NCBI RefSeq assembly: GCF_014334095.1
Contig: NZ_CP060495.1
Span: forward strand, 2,317,001 to 2,381,000
DNA from: Novosphingopyxis iocasae
GTDB lineage: Bacteria > Pseudomonadota > Alphaproteobacteria > Sphingomonadales > Sphingomonadaceae
DNA: 64,000 nucleotides
Direction: 5' to 3'
Shown: positions 7,674-15,767 of the stretch, piece by piece
How the letters are laid out: each line of letters opens with the position of its first letter
How positions within the stretch are numbered: the stretch's first letter is position 1
Notes under the pieces: model-generated
Told to the model about the DNA's origin: nothing
Database searches by the model: none
Seen by the model: the letters and a program-made list of their open reading frames with translations, nothing else
Position numbers and translations under genes: made by a program

Positions 7674-8264
7674 TTAAGCGACGTCCTCCCCCTGAACTAC
7701 CTCCACCAGAGCGTCGTCAAACGGCCGAGCCAGTGCGGTCGCCTCTTCATAGTCGGCGATCAGCCAGGTCTCGTGATCCTCCTGCTTCAGCAGCACGGGC
7801 ATTGCTTTCGGATGCACTGCTCCGACCGTCTCGTTCGCTTCGGTCGTAAGGAACGCCATCCGCGGCCCTTCGTCGGTAGGGCGCCAGATTCCCGCGAACG
7901 AGAACAGCGGCGTGTCAGTCCTACCGAACCACACCTTCCGCTTGGAGCCCTTCTCGCCTTCCCATTCGCAAAATGACGTAACCGGGACGAGGCATCGCCT
8001 CCCAGGGGTGTTCAGCATCGAGCGCCAGAATGGGCTTTTGAGATTGCGCACGTTCGTCACCGGTCGGCTGCCCTTCGTCGGGGGTGGGACACCCCACGTC
8101 ATCGTCTCGAGCGTCAGCTTCCCGTCGACGTTGCGCAAGATTGGCGCGTCACGATTGGGATAGATCGTCTCGAAGCTCGGCAGATTCGTACGATCGCCGT
8201 CGAAGGGGCCGAACAGCTTCGCAATCTCGGCGACGGTGGCGGTCATTCGGTACAGGTTGCACAT
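7674..8264 (-). CDS. SOS response-associated peptidase family protein (SRAP, YedK/HMCES)
   Basis: The SRAP family crosslinks covalently to abasic sites in single-stranded DNA through the N-terminal cysteine and shields them during replication. I set the start at ATG 8264 so that the protein begins MCNLY, placing the invariant Cys at position 2 after Met removal; a longer frame exists but would mask it. Other active-site regions are present: TNVRN near residues 70-74, CEWE near 99-102 (catalytic Glu) and VHPKAMP near 150-156 (His). The length of 196 residues is slightly short of typical. SRAP genes are common on mobile elements and may protect single-stranded transfer intermediates; that link is inference. 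Confidence 0.9.
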   Translation of the reverse strand: MCNLYRMTATVAEIAKLFGPFDGDRTNLPSFETIYPNRDAPILRNVDGKLTLETMTWGVPPPTKGSRPVTNVRNLKSPFWRSMLNTPGRRCLVPVTSFCEWEGEKGSKRKVWFGRTDTPLFSFAGIWRPTDEGPRMAFLTTEANETVGAVHPKAMPVLLKQEDHETWLIADYEEATALARPFDDALVEVVQGEDVA

Positions 8265-8360
8265 GCCGCGCAGCATGATCGCTATCGATCAGCTTGCCAA
8301 CACCCTCGATCATGTTCCTGCTTCGTTCTATATGCCGCTACGAATCAAGGAGACGCGAAC

Positions 8361-8642
8361 GTGGCCCGGCGCACCATGCCAACAGCGAAGCGAGACGACG
8401 CCCTTTTTCCGGTGCGGGTGAAGATCAGGACGCCCGCGCGTGGCTTCGGACAGGCGTTCGATCAGATCCTGATCTGGCTGCGAAATGAGGTCGGAGAGAA
8501 CGACTGCGCGGTCCACAGTACCACTGCGATCGGATCGGATGCCACGGCGTTCTATTTTCGCGATCCGGTTACGGCGCAGCGGTTCGTCGACCACTTTCCC
8601 GAGCTGGAACTTGCCGATGGCGGCCGGAAGATCCTCAGCTGA
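8361..8642 (+). CDS. Small conserved hypothetical protein
   Basis: A 93-residue protein, divergent from the SRAP gene. It contains FPVRVKIRTPARGFG near the start and ends RDPVTAQRFVDHFPELELAD, a pattern I have seen in short sphingomonad hypothetical proteins, but I know no function. The start is either GTG 8361 or ATG 8376; neither has a strong Shine-Dalgarno. No signal peptide or membrane helix. Confidence that it is coding rests on the ordered amphipathic sequence and normal composition for the region. Confidence 0.6.
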   Translation: MARRTMPTAKRDDALFPVRVKIRTPARGFGQAFDQILIWLRNEVGENDCAVHSTTAIGSDATAFYFRDPVTAQRFVDHFPELELADGGRKILS

Positions 8643-8697
8643 TACGAAAGGAAGGTAGTCGTGCGTGACGGCGGAGAGCATCCGCCGATCATCGACA

Positions 8698-9063
8698 CTA
8701 GTCGTCGAACTCAGCATGCACCCAGCGGTCCATTGCCGCGCTGCCTTTGTCGGTGAGACGGATGTACCTAAACCGCGCATCGGCCTTGTCGCGTCGCTTG
8801 CCGACCATGCCCTTCGCTTCCAGTGCGGAGATGTGCCGCAGAAGCGTGGTTTCAAGCGCGGAGCTCTCCCGATATAGATCGGCGATGATCATTGCGCGCT
8901 CATCGAGTTCGGCGATGAAAAGAATGAGAATGAGCAGGATATCCCAGGAGTGATCGCCGAATGTGACGTCCGGGAAGGCGTCGTTGCGCAAGCGTCGGTC
9001 GGCTAAATGGCCGACCGCACGATCGCGTATCTGCCGCTTCGATAAAAGGATCGGCTTGCCCAT
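8698..9063 (-). CDS. MarR-like winged-helix transcriptional regulator
   Basis: A 121-residue protein with a winged-helix domain across about residues 35-115: SWDILLILILFIAELDERAM, then ADLYRESSALETTLLRHISA as the recognition region, followed by LEAKGMVGKRRDKADARFRY as the wing and IRLTDKGSAAMDRW. The layout of a helix before the domain, the HTH, and a basic wing ending in an LT..G segment is typical of MarR-type repressors. It is slightly short for the family. It lies next to a small unknown protein and upstream of the nuclease gene, but on the opposite strand; its target cannot be told from the sequence. Confidence 0.75.
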   Translation of the reverse strand: MGKPILLSKRQIRDRAVGHLADRRLRNDAFPDVTFGDHSWDILLILILFIAELDERAMIIADLYRESSALETTLLRHISALEAKGMVGKRRDKADARFRYIRLTDKGSAAMDRWVHAEFDD

Positions 9064-9330
9064 TTAATTTGCTCCCCCTCGCTCTCAATTATGCTCCGAT
9101 GCGAACGATCGCTCAACGCAAATTACTTTAGGCCGACAACGTACTGAAGAGACTCCGCTTACATGCTAGCCTTCACTTTTGGCGATACTCGCCTTGGGGG
9201 GAGGCACCGGCAGCGGCAACTCCGATGGAGGTTGCCGAGGTGACTGAAAGCACCATCGCGGTTGTACCTGCGGGGGCTTTGTAACCTTCTGGCACATGAC
9301 ACGAGATGGGAGCGGCTATATTGAGGGCGA

Positions 9331-10137
9331 ATGAAACTTCCCCTCGTTGTCGCCGCCCTCGTCATGTCCACGCCATCTGCTGCCCTTGCATGGGGTCAGA
9401 ACGGCCATCGAATCATCGGTCAGATTGCGCAGGACAATATCGATGGCCGATCCCGGGCTGCGATCGAGCAGATTATCGGAGACGAGGATCTAGCTACGCT
9501 GTCAACCTTCGCGGACGAAGAGCGCTCCAACCCGGCGCCCTTCTGGCAGAAGGAAGCAACGCCGTGGCACTACGTCACCATCCCCGACGGCGAAAGCTAC
9601 GCTGACGGCGGCGCACCGCCCGAGGGTAACGCCTATAGCGCGTTGGAGCGTTTCACCGTGGTCCTGCGCGATTCTGCAGCCTCACAAGCCGAAAAGCGCA
9701 TTGCGCTGGCCTTCGTGGTGCACCTGGTCGGTGATCTTCACCAGCCGATGCATGTCGGCGACGGCACCGACCGGGGCGGAAACAATGTGCGCGTCACCTT
9801 CTTCGGTGACCGAACGAACCTGCACAGCGTCTGGGATACCTCGCTGATCGAAAGGCAGAACCTTAGCTACACCGAATACACCGCCCGGCTGGAGCGCGCC
9901 ATGACGCCGCAAAACATCATCGAATGGTGGACGGCCGATCCGCTCGTCTGGATCACGGAGAGTATCGCGGTGCGGAAGCAGGCTTATCCGGCCATACCGG
10001 CTGACGGTGGCACATCTTCGCTCAGCTACGATTACCAATATCAGCAGCTGCCTTTCGTCGAGCAGCGATTGATGCAGGGCGGTGTCCGGCTCGCAGCATA
10101 TCTCGACCATGTCTTCGCAGCGGAAGCCCAGCGGTAA
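9331..10137 (+). CDS. Secreted S1/P1-type zinc-dependent nuclease
   Basis: Family of secreted phospholipase C-fold nucleases that cleave single-stranded nucleic acids and 3'-nucleotides using three zinc ions. The first 20 residues form a cleavable signal peptide ending SAALA, leaving Trp21 as the new N-terminus, which is the expected first zinc ligand (WGQNGH). Other ligands are visible: D62, H80 (TPWHYV), H131 and D135 (VVHLVGDLHQPMH), H141, H165 and D169 (NLHSVWDT). The length of 268 residues is typical. Probably exported to the periplasm or medium for nucleic-acid scavenging. It stands alone inside the mobile element as cargo. Confidence 0.92.
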   Translation: MKLPLVVAALVMSTPSAALAWGQNGHRIIGQIAQDNIDGRSRAAIEQIIGDEDLATLSTFADEERSNPAPFWQKEATPWHYVTIPDGESYADGGAPPEGNAYSALERFTVVLRDSAASQAEKRIALAFVVHLVGDLHQPMHVGDGTDRGGNNVRVTFFGDRTNLHSVWDTSLIERQNLSYTEYTARLERAMTPQNIIEWWTADPLVWITESIAVRKQAYPAIPADGGTSSLSYDYQYQQLPFVEQRLMQGGVRLAAYLDHVFAAEAQR

Positions 10138-10315
10138 ATCGATTTACATACGGGACCACTTCGTCACAGCTGAATTTGGGCCGGAAGGAGAAGGGCTCGT
10201 TCGGGTCATGAAACGCGATTAGCTGCCGTTCCTTCGATGCTAGATTATTAAGCCTGACGTCCTATCCGTGCGGTGCGGTCATAAATAAGGATTGACGACT
10301 GATGGAACGACAATT

Positions 10316-11191
10316 CTATGTTTTGTCGATATTGAGCAGATCCAGCAGCGCATCGCCCGCCTTGCTACGGTAGCGCTCTTTATGGCGCAGCCCGTAAAAG
10401 GGACGCGGATCGAGCTTGAACGGCAGACGGTGCAGCTTTCCGGAGGCCAGCAACGGCCCGGCGACGAGCGTCGAGATGACGGTATAGCCTGAACCCGCCG
10501 CAGTTGCCGAGCGCACCGCCTCATTAGATGGTAAAGTCAGCGCTACATTGAGATCGGCGATCATTATGCCGCGCGCGTTCAACGCAGCTTCGAAGGTCGA
10601 TCTTGTTCCCGAACCCTCTTCCCGCAGCACCCACGCCGCAGCGCGCAGCCACTTTGAATTGATGGTCTCGTCGGTGGGCGCAGCGCCAACCAGCGCCAGT
10701 TCGTCATGCCCCACTGTCCAGCGCGCCAGCGCGGGATCGTCGATAAGCCCCTCGATAAATCCCAGCTCGGCGCTGCCGTCATGCACCTGCTCGGCGGCCT
10801 GATCGCTGTTGCCGATCGCCATCTGCACGGTGATACCGGGATGAAGTTGGCGATACCGTGCGAGCAAGGGTGCGAGCCAATAGCCCGCGATCGTCTGGCT
10901 GGCGACCAGCGACAGGCTGCCGCGTTCCAGCCCGCCATATTCTGCCAGCGCCCGCTCGGCGCTTGCCGCCCGGCCCAGCACCGCGCGCGCCTCGCTCAGC
11001 AACAGCAGTCCGGCTTCGGTCAGTTCGATGCGGCGACCGACCCGATGGAACAGCGCCACGCCATGGCGTTCCTCCAGCGTCTTGATCGCCGCGCTGACCG
11101 CGGACTGGGTGATATTCAGCGCCTCGGCCGCGCGGGTCATATGCTCGCGCTCCGCAACGCCGACAAAGATGCGCAACTGATCGAGCGTCAA
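10316..11191 (-). CDS. LysR-family regulator of the sulfite module
   Basis: A 291-residue LysR-type activator. The N-terminal HTH reads LDQLRIFVGVAEREHMTRAA, then LNITQSAVSAAIKTLEERHG, followed by a substrate-binding domain (about residues 90-291). I place the start at TTG 11191, because upstream codons of the open frame give non-LysR sequence and this start overlaps the cytochrome stop as TTGA, implying translational coupling. It is the third gene of the unit sulfite dehydrogenase, cytochrome c, LysR. The nearby YeiH-like exporter resembles the YeiE-YeiH pairing, so a sulfite-responsive regulator is likely; effector and targets are inferred from context only. Confidence 0.85.
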   Translation of the reverse strand: MTLDQLRIFVGVAEREHMTRAAEALNITQSAVSAAIKTLEERHGVALFHRVGRRIELTEAGLLLLSEARAVLGRAASAERALAEYGGLERGSLSLVASQTIAGYWLAPLLARYRQLHPGITVQMAIGNSDQAAEQVHDGSAELGFIEGLIDDPALARWTVGHDELALVGAAPTDETINSKWLRAAAWVLREEGSGTRSTFEAALNARGIMIADLNVALTLPSNEAVRSATAAGSGYTVISTLVAGPLLASGKLHRLPFKLDPRPFYGLRHKERYRSKAGDALLDLLNIDKT

Positions 11192-11667
11192 GGGACAGCG
11201 GCCTGGATAGTGTCCGCTGGGGCAGCCGAATCCGAAACAGACATGTTTTCGCCAGCCTTGGTTCTGGCGCTCAGTGCGGTCAGATATGCGACGATCGCAG
11301 GCACGTCGGCTTCTGCAACCGGTGCACCAAAGGTGTTCCTCATTTTCTCGACCTCCTTGTGCCATTCGTCCGATGACAGTGGCGGCTGGTATAGAGCCAT
11401 CGATGCCGAGTGACAGGCCGTGCAATTTGCGTTCATCGCATCGACATTGGGACCATCCGGGTAGGTCGCCGCATCGTCCGGCAGATCGACACTGACCGAG
11501 GCAAGAATTAGGCCAGGTCCTGAGACCATGCTCGGTTCGTCGGGCGTGCTTTGCACATCCGCTGGCGCGGGCGGCTTGTGACTGCCTGGCGCGCCGATCG
11601 CAACCAGCGCAAAAATCAGAAGCGCGAATATGCTGACGAACAGTTGTGCAGGAGTGGGGGCTTTCAT
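11188..11667 (-). CDS. sorB: Monohaem cytochrome c, probable electron acceptor of sulfite dehydrogenase
   Basis: A 159-residue c-type cytochrome with one haem site, C82-TA-C85-H86, and an N-terminal hydrophobic segment (about residues 9-26) serving as signal or membrane anchor. A later methionine in EKMRNTFG is a candidate axial ligand. It lies 13 bp downstream of the sulfite dehydrogenase gene in the same direction, the order seen for SorA-SorB type enzymes, in which the molybdenum subunit passes electrons to a small periplasmic cytochrome c. The SorB name rests on this context. Its stop overlaps the LysR start. Confidence 0.8.
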   Translation of the reverse strand: MKAPTPAQLFVSIFALLIFALVAIGAPGSHKPPAPADVQSTPDEPSMVSGPGLILASVSVDLPDDAATYPDGPNVDAMNANCTACHSASMALYQPPLSSDEWHKEVEKMRNTFGAPVAEADVPAIVAYLTALSARTKAGENMSVSDSAAPADTIQAAVP

Positions 11668-11680
11668 TTCATTTACTCCC

Positions 11681-12913
11681 TCAGGCCGCGTTGATTGTAA
11701 TGGTTTCAGCGCCTGCCCGGCGATAGCCGCCCGGGTTCCAGTTTTGCGCCATCGGTTGAGTTTCGCCAGCGCTATTAGTGCAGCGCACCGTCAGCGGCAC
11801 TTTACCGCCATGCGGCAGCTTGGCTGAAATTTGCCACCTACGAAAACTATAACGCCCTTCGTCCGGACTCAACTCAGTCGGATACCAGTGGCGTCCGCCA
11901 TCCGGCGAAATATCGACCTTTGCCACGCCCCTGGTGCCCCCCATCGCAATTCCGCGAATGGGAACAACATCGGCCAGACGCACGCTCGCCCCTTCGGAAA
12001 GATTGGTGATCCAAGCCCGCGGCACCATCGTGCTGATCGGGACCGTAGAATAGCCGGTCTGACCCGGCGACACGTCAGCCCAGCGGTTGTCGGGGAGCTT
12101 GTAAGCCTTCGCCATCCAGAAATTCTCGTCCGCATGGTCGAGCACTTCGATATCGCTGAGCATCTTCACCCAATAGGTGGAAAACCAGCCTGGAACGATC
12201 AGGCGCAAAGGAAAGCCATTGAGCAGCGGCAGTGCCTCGCCGTTCATTGCGAACGCCAACATCACCTCACCGTCGCGCGCATGATCGATCGCCAGCGATT
12301 TCTTGAAATCCGGGCCTGTCGGCACAACCGGTTCGTCCATGCCGGAAAAGCGCACTTGCCGGGCGCCTGCCTTTACGCCTGCCTTGTCCAACACGTCGCG
12401 CAGTCGAACGCCCATCCATTTGGCGTTGCCCATCGCGCCATGGCCCCACTCGCCGCCCGGAACCGGCGGCTGGAAGAAGCCGCGTGAATTACCGGAGCAC
12501 TGGTTCACTGCCGCAATTTCCACGCGAGGCAAATCGTTGAGTAGCGCGGCAAGAGATATGGATAGGGGGCGCTCGACCGCGCCATGAACCTTAAGCCTGA
12601 ACTGATCAACATCGACGCTCGGTGGGATCACCGCCCAGTGCCATCGCACGAAGAAGCGATCATTGGGCGTGAACACGCTGCCATCGAACACTTCCATCGG
12701 CGTTTCGAGCAACGGCGGACGATTGCGCTGCAGGATCATCGGGCCCTTCTGCGGAAAGACCGTAGTCATTTCGCGCATCGAAGGGCTGCCCGGCAAGCCC
12801 AGATTGGCAAGCGCCTGCGCAAGCGCCGGGGTGGCAAAGGCGGTGATCCCGCCGAGCGCCGACGCCTGCAGGACCCGGCGACGACTGGTGGATGCACTAA
12901 GCGGATCTTTCAT
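11681..12913 (-). CDS. sorA: Periplasmic sulfite:cytochrome c oxidoreductase, molybdenum subunit (SorA/SoxC type)
   Basis: Oxidises sulfite to sulfate in the periplasm using a molybdopterin cofactor. I chose ATG 12913, preceded by AAGGAG; the protein then opens with a Tat signal (SRRRVLQASALGG, residues 10-22) ending in TPALA. The oxidoreductase molybdopterin domain follows, with the Mo-ligating cysteine at about 139 in NQCSGNSRGFF, then GEWGHGAMGNAKWMGV. The C-terminal part (about 290-400) matches the Mo-co oxidoreductase dimerisation domain (GVAKVDISPDGGRHW). At 410 residues it is full length. The cytochrome and LysR genes follow, and a predicted sulfate-exporter-type protein is divergent, so this is a compact sulfite detoxification or energy module. 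Confidence 0.87.
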   Translation of the reverse strand: MKDPLSASTSRRRVLQASALGGITAFATPALAQALANLGLPGSPSMREMTTVFPQKGPMILQRNRPPLLETPMEVFDGSVFTPNDRFFVRWHWAVIPPSVDVDQFRLKVHGAVERPLSISLAALLNDLPRVEIAAVNQCSGNSRGFFQPPVPGGEWGHGAMGNAKWMGVRLRDVLDKAGVKAGARQVRFSGMDEPVVPTGPDFKKSLAIDHARDGEVMLAFAMNGEALPLLNGFPLRLIVPGWFSTYWVKMLSDIEVLDHADENFWMAKAYKLPDNRWADVSPGQTGYSTVPISTMVPRAWITNLSEGASVRLADVVPIRGIAMGGTRGVAKVDISPDGGRHWYPTELSPDEGRYSFRRWQISAKLPHGGKVPLTVRCTNSAGETQPMAQNWNPGGYRRAGAETITINAA

Positions 12914-13153
12914 AATAGGTCTCCTTTTGCCGCACAGACTGCGCGCCTGACTTTGATCGGTCCAACCGATTTTGGATATCATTTCAATAAGCAGTGGTGA
13001 TGGGTTTCAAATCTACGATCCTCGTTAGCATATTAACAAGCATATCAGATTGAAATAACCATAAACATGCGTTGGAGTTGATTGATTGGTATCGCGATAA
13101 TGGCTGCATCAGGAACGAGGTCCCACTTGTTCCAAAGCCAATGGGAGGCCGTC
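12914..13153. promoter_or_regulatory. Divergent promoter region of the sulfite module with inverted repeats
   Basis: This 240-bp gap separates the minus-strand sulfite dehydrogenase unit from the plus-strand exporter unit. It is A+T-rich and holds ATTTCAAT at 12981-12988 and its reverse complement ATTGAAAT at 13049-13056, plus two direct copies of AGCATAT (about 13028 and 13040) between them. These are candidate binding sites for the LysR regulator; no -35/-10 pair is clear enough to name. Confidence 0.45.
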
Positions 13154-13630
13154 ATGGCAACTGCATTCAAACTCGATGTCGAACGCCCAATTGTAAAGGT
13201 TTCGTTAGTGCCGCCGCTGCGGATTATGCAGCAAACTGATCCCTATGCACCGCTCGAACGCCACGAAACCAATGTTGGCGCGACAGGCCTTCATCCCGCT
13301 GTGCTGGTCATGACGGCGGGCGGCTATGTCGCCATGCTTGCAAGTTTTTGGGCTATGTTCGCCCGCGATTTGTCCGCCATTCTTGTGCTCTGCGCAATCA
13401 CAGGCCTCATGCTGGTCTATTTCACCCTGTTGTTCGGCGGCATCCTTCTTGCTGATGCTCCGACACCAGGATCACAGCGTAGCTTTCCAGCCTTTTTGCG
13501 GGGTCAAGTCGATACGCTGACCGGTTTGGTTGAAGGACGCGAAGCGCTGCTGATGATTGCCGGGCCGCCTGCAGTGCTGGCGGTAATGGCCGCCGCAATC
13601 GGCCTTATCGCCAATCTCTTGCTCGCTTGA
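13154..13630 (+). CDS. Small inner-membrane protein upstream of the sulfite exporter
   Basis: A 158-residue protein with about three predicted membrane helices (near residues 48-72, 76-96 and 133-157) and a soluble N-terminus of about 45 residues. I set the start at ATG 13154, which has GGGAGG six bases upstream, and not at the earlier frame opening. It is not a family I recognise. It lies directly upstream of, and possibly overlaps, the YeiH-like exporter gene, so it is probably cotranscribed and may act with it. No catalytic motif is visible. Confidence 0.7.
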   Translation: MATAFKLDVERPIVKVSLVPPLRIMQQTDPYAPLERHETNVGATGLHPAVLVMTAGGYVAMLASFWAMFARDLSAILVLCAITGLMLVYFTLLFGGILLADAPTPGSQRSFPAFLRGQVDTLTGLVEGREALLMIAGPPAVLAVMAAAIGLIANLLLA

Positions 13631-13668
13631 ACAACTACCTCACTCGCACGAACCGAAAGTTCATCAAT

Positions 13669-14769
13669 ATGAGCCATTCCGCCATGACCCAGTCCGTTCT
13701 GGACCGCCTTCCTGACAAACCTTCCATGCCAGGCATTCTGCCCGGGCTGCTCCTCTGTATTGCAGTCACCGCAATTGCATTCGCCTTTGCTCAGCTGGAA
13801 GAAAGGTTGTTCGGCACTGCCTGGCTGGAGCCGCTGGTGCTGGCAATCATCATCGGCACCGCGATCCGCACCGCCTGGACGCCGTCCGCGCGCTGGTTTC
13901 CGGGGATCGATTTCAGCGCCAAGCTGCTGCTCGAGATCGCGGTGGTGCTGCTGGGCGCATCGGTGAGTGCGGCGACCATATTGGCGGCGGGGCCGGCACT
14001 TCTGATCGGGATCGCCGGCGTCGTCGTGCTGGCGATCGGCGCGAGCTTTGCGATCGGGCGGCTGCTGGGTTTGCCCAAGCGCATGGCTACATTGATCGCG
14101 TGCGGCAATTCGATCTGTGGCAATTCGGCAATCGCGGCGGTGGCACCTGTGATCGGCGCTGACAGCGACGATATCGCCGCATCGATCGCATTTACCGCAG
14201 TGCTCGGTGTGGTGGTGGTGCTCGGGCTGCCGCTGATCGGCTTCGGCCTTGAAATGAGCGGGCTGCAATATGGCGCGCTGGCTGGGCTGACCGTCTATGC
14301 GGTGCCGCAGGTAATCGCCGCCGCCGCGCCGCTGGGAACGTCGGCGGTGCAATATGGCACGCTGGTCAAACTGGTGCGGGTGCTGATGCTCGGCCCGGTG
14401 TGCCTGATATTGTCGCTGCTGGCCCCGCATATGCGCGAAGAAACTGACGAGCCTGCTCCGCATGTGACGGCGGGGGACCGGCCCAAGGCAGGCAGACCGC
14501 CGATCCACCACCTTGTTCCTTGGTTCATCGTCGGCTTTCTTGGCATGGTAGGCGCTCGCTCGCTGGGCGCAATCCCGGAGATGGCGCTGGCACCGGCCGC
14601 GACCGCGGCTACGCTGCTAACAGTAATATCGATGGCGGCTCTCGGCCTTGGCGTGGACGTGCGCACGGTGGCCAAAGCAGGCGGGCGGGTGACCGCGGCA
14701 GTCGTTCTGTCGCTACTCGTGCTCGGCTCCATCAGCTTTGCGCTGATCCGGCTGTTGGGTCTCGCGTGA
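13669..14769 (+). CDS. YeiH/UPF0324-family putative sulfate exporter
   Basis: Integral membrane protein of about 366 residues with about ten hydrophobic helices, starting with PGILPGLLLCIAVTAIAFAF. It shows features of the conserved YeiH family: repeated small-residue helices, CGNSICGNSAIAAVAPVIGA near residues 145-164, and VPQVIAAAAPLGTSAV near 215. Members occur beside sulfite- and taurine-metabolism genes and are thought to export sulfate or related anions. I chose ATG 13669; TTG 13627 (overlapping the previous stop) and ATG 13684 are alternatives because the Shine-Dalgarno is weak. It pairs with the divergent sulfite dehydrogenase, which would produce the sulfate. Confidence 0.85.
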   Translation: MSHSAMTQSVLDRLPDKPSMPGILPGLLLCIAVTAIAFAFAQLEERLFGTAWLEPLVLAIIIGTAIRTAWTPSARWFPGIDFSAKLLLEIAVVLLGASVSAATILAAGPALLIGIAGVVVLAIGASFAIGRLLGLPKRMATLIACGNSICGNSAIAAVAPVIGADSDDIAASIAFTAVLGVVVVLGLPLIGFGLEMSGLQYGALAGLTVYAVPQVIAAAAPLGTSAVQYGTLVKLVRVLMLGPVCLILSLLAPHMREETDEPAPHVTAGDRPKAGRPPIHHLVPWFIVGFLGMVGARSLGAIPEMALAPAATAATLLTVISMAALGLGVDVRTVAKAGGRVTAAVVLSLLVLGSISFALIRLLGLA

Positions 14770-14927
14770 AACCATCTGAGACGGGCACACGCGATTGGAA
14801 TGGCCGACTCTGAGGAGTTCTCCTCGCACACTGAGTCGCCAACTTGAAGGCGCGAAGTTCCGGCCGTCAGCTATCTGAACGAACGGCTGCTTTTAGGATT
14901 ATATTGCGACCGCTCGAATGACCGAAA

Positions 14928-15767
14928 TTGGGGCGCAAAGCTGTCGCTCGCCCGTTAACCCGACCGGAACGATGTACTGATACTGCTTCACCGGTGACGA
15001 CCGCAGCTTCCAGAACGATTGATCCGTGGTCGCCATATGATGGGAGATCAGACCTCACCTCGGCTGGTCGGCTTTCCCTAATCAACGCGTTCACAGCGGT
15101 GGTGCGGTTTAGGCTTGGGATCGAGCCGCACGAGCTTTCTTCTATTTTCGCAGCGCCGAGCGACGATGCGGATAATGATTGCATGAAAGACCTGGTCGGG
15201 CTCCAGAGCCGATATTTTGTCGACGGCTTCCTGTCCGGCTCGATAACGTCGTTTGCTCGTCCGATCGGGGGCGGAGAAGCTGTTCGCATGACACCCACCA
15301 TGTGGGAGTTGGACGACTGCCTGCCGCGCTTTGCAACCGGTACGCTCAATCTGGAGCACTGGACCGATTCCGACGCAGCGCCGACGCATCACATCTTCGT
15401 CGATAATGAGCAGTTCGAAAAGCTGCTGATGAGCCTTCCTACCGATGATTATCTGTCGGAATATCAACTGCAGTGCATCGCGGATCCGCGTTTCGCGCTC
15501 ATGCAGCGTCAGCAGAACGACCAGTCTGCGCTTGAGCCATCTCCAGCTTCAGATAGCAGGGTCGGGCCTTCACCAGCACCCAGTCCACAGGACCGGCTCA
15601 TCAATTTAAACAGTGTGCTCGAACGGTGCGGTATCAAGAAGAGCAAGCTTTACGATTTAATCAAAGGCGACCAGTTCCCGAAGCAAGCCAGCGTCGGCGG
15701 TCGGTCGCTGTGGTCGGAACGCGAGGTCGACCACTGGGTCGAGCAGCGTAAGACCGACCGTTCCTAA
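14928..15767 (+). CDS. AlpA-like excisionase/regulator with a long N-terminal extension
   Basis: The last 60 residues form an AlpA-type MerR-like HTH: LNSVLERCGIKKSKLYDLIK, then FPKQASVGGRSLWSEREVDH and WVEQR. Proteins with this domain regulate prophage or island integrases or act as excisionases. Here about 215 residues precede it, with no recognised domain, including RPIGGGEAVRMTPTMWELDD and HHIFVDNEQFEKLL. The start is uncertain: TTG 14928 is the first in frame and ATG 15183 is a later option. The gene converges on the integrase gene and their stops overlap by three bases, so it probably belongs to the element's excision control. Confidence 0.72.
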   Translation: MGRKAVARPLTRPERCTDTASPVTTAASRTIDPWSPYDGRSDLTSAGRLSLINAFTAVVRFRLGIEPHELSSIFAAPSDDADNDCMKDLVGLQSRYFVDGFLSGSITSFARPIGGGEAVRMTPTMWELDDCLPRFATGTLNLEHWTDSDAAPTHHIFVDNEQFEKLLMSLPTDDYLSEYQLQCIADPRFALMQRQQNDQSALEPSPASDSRVGPSPAPSPQDRLINLNSVLERCGIKKSKLYDLIKGDQFPKQASVGGRSLWSEREVDHWVEQRKTDRS

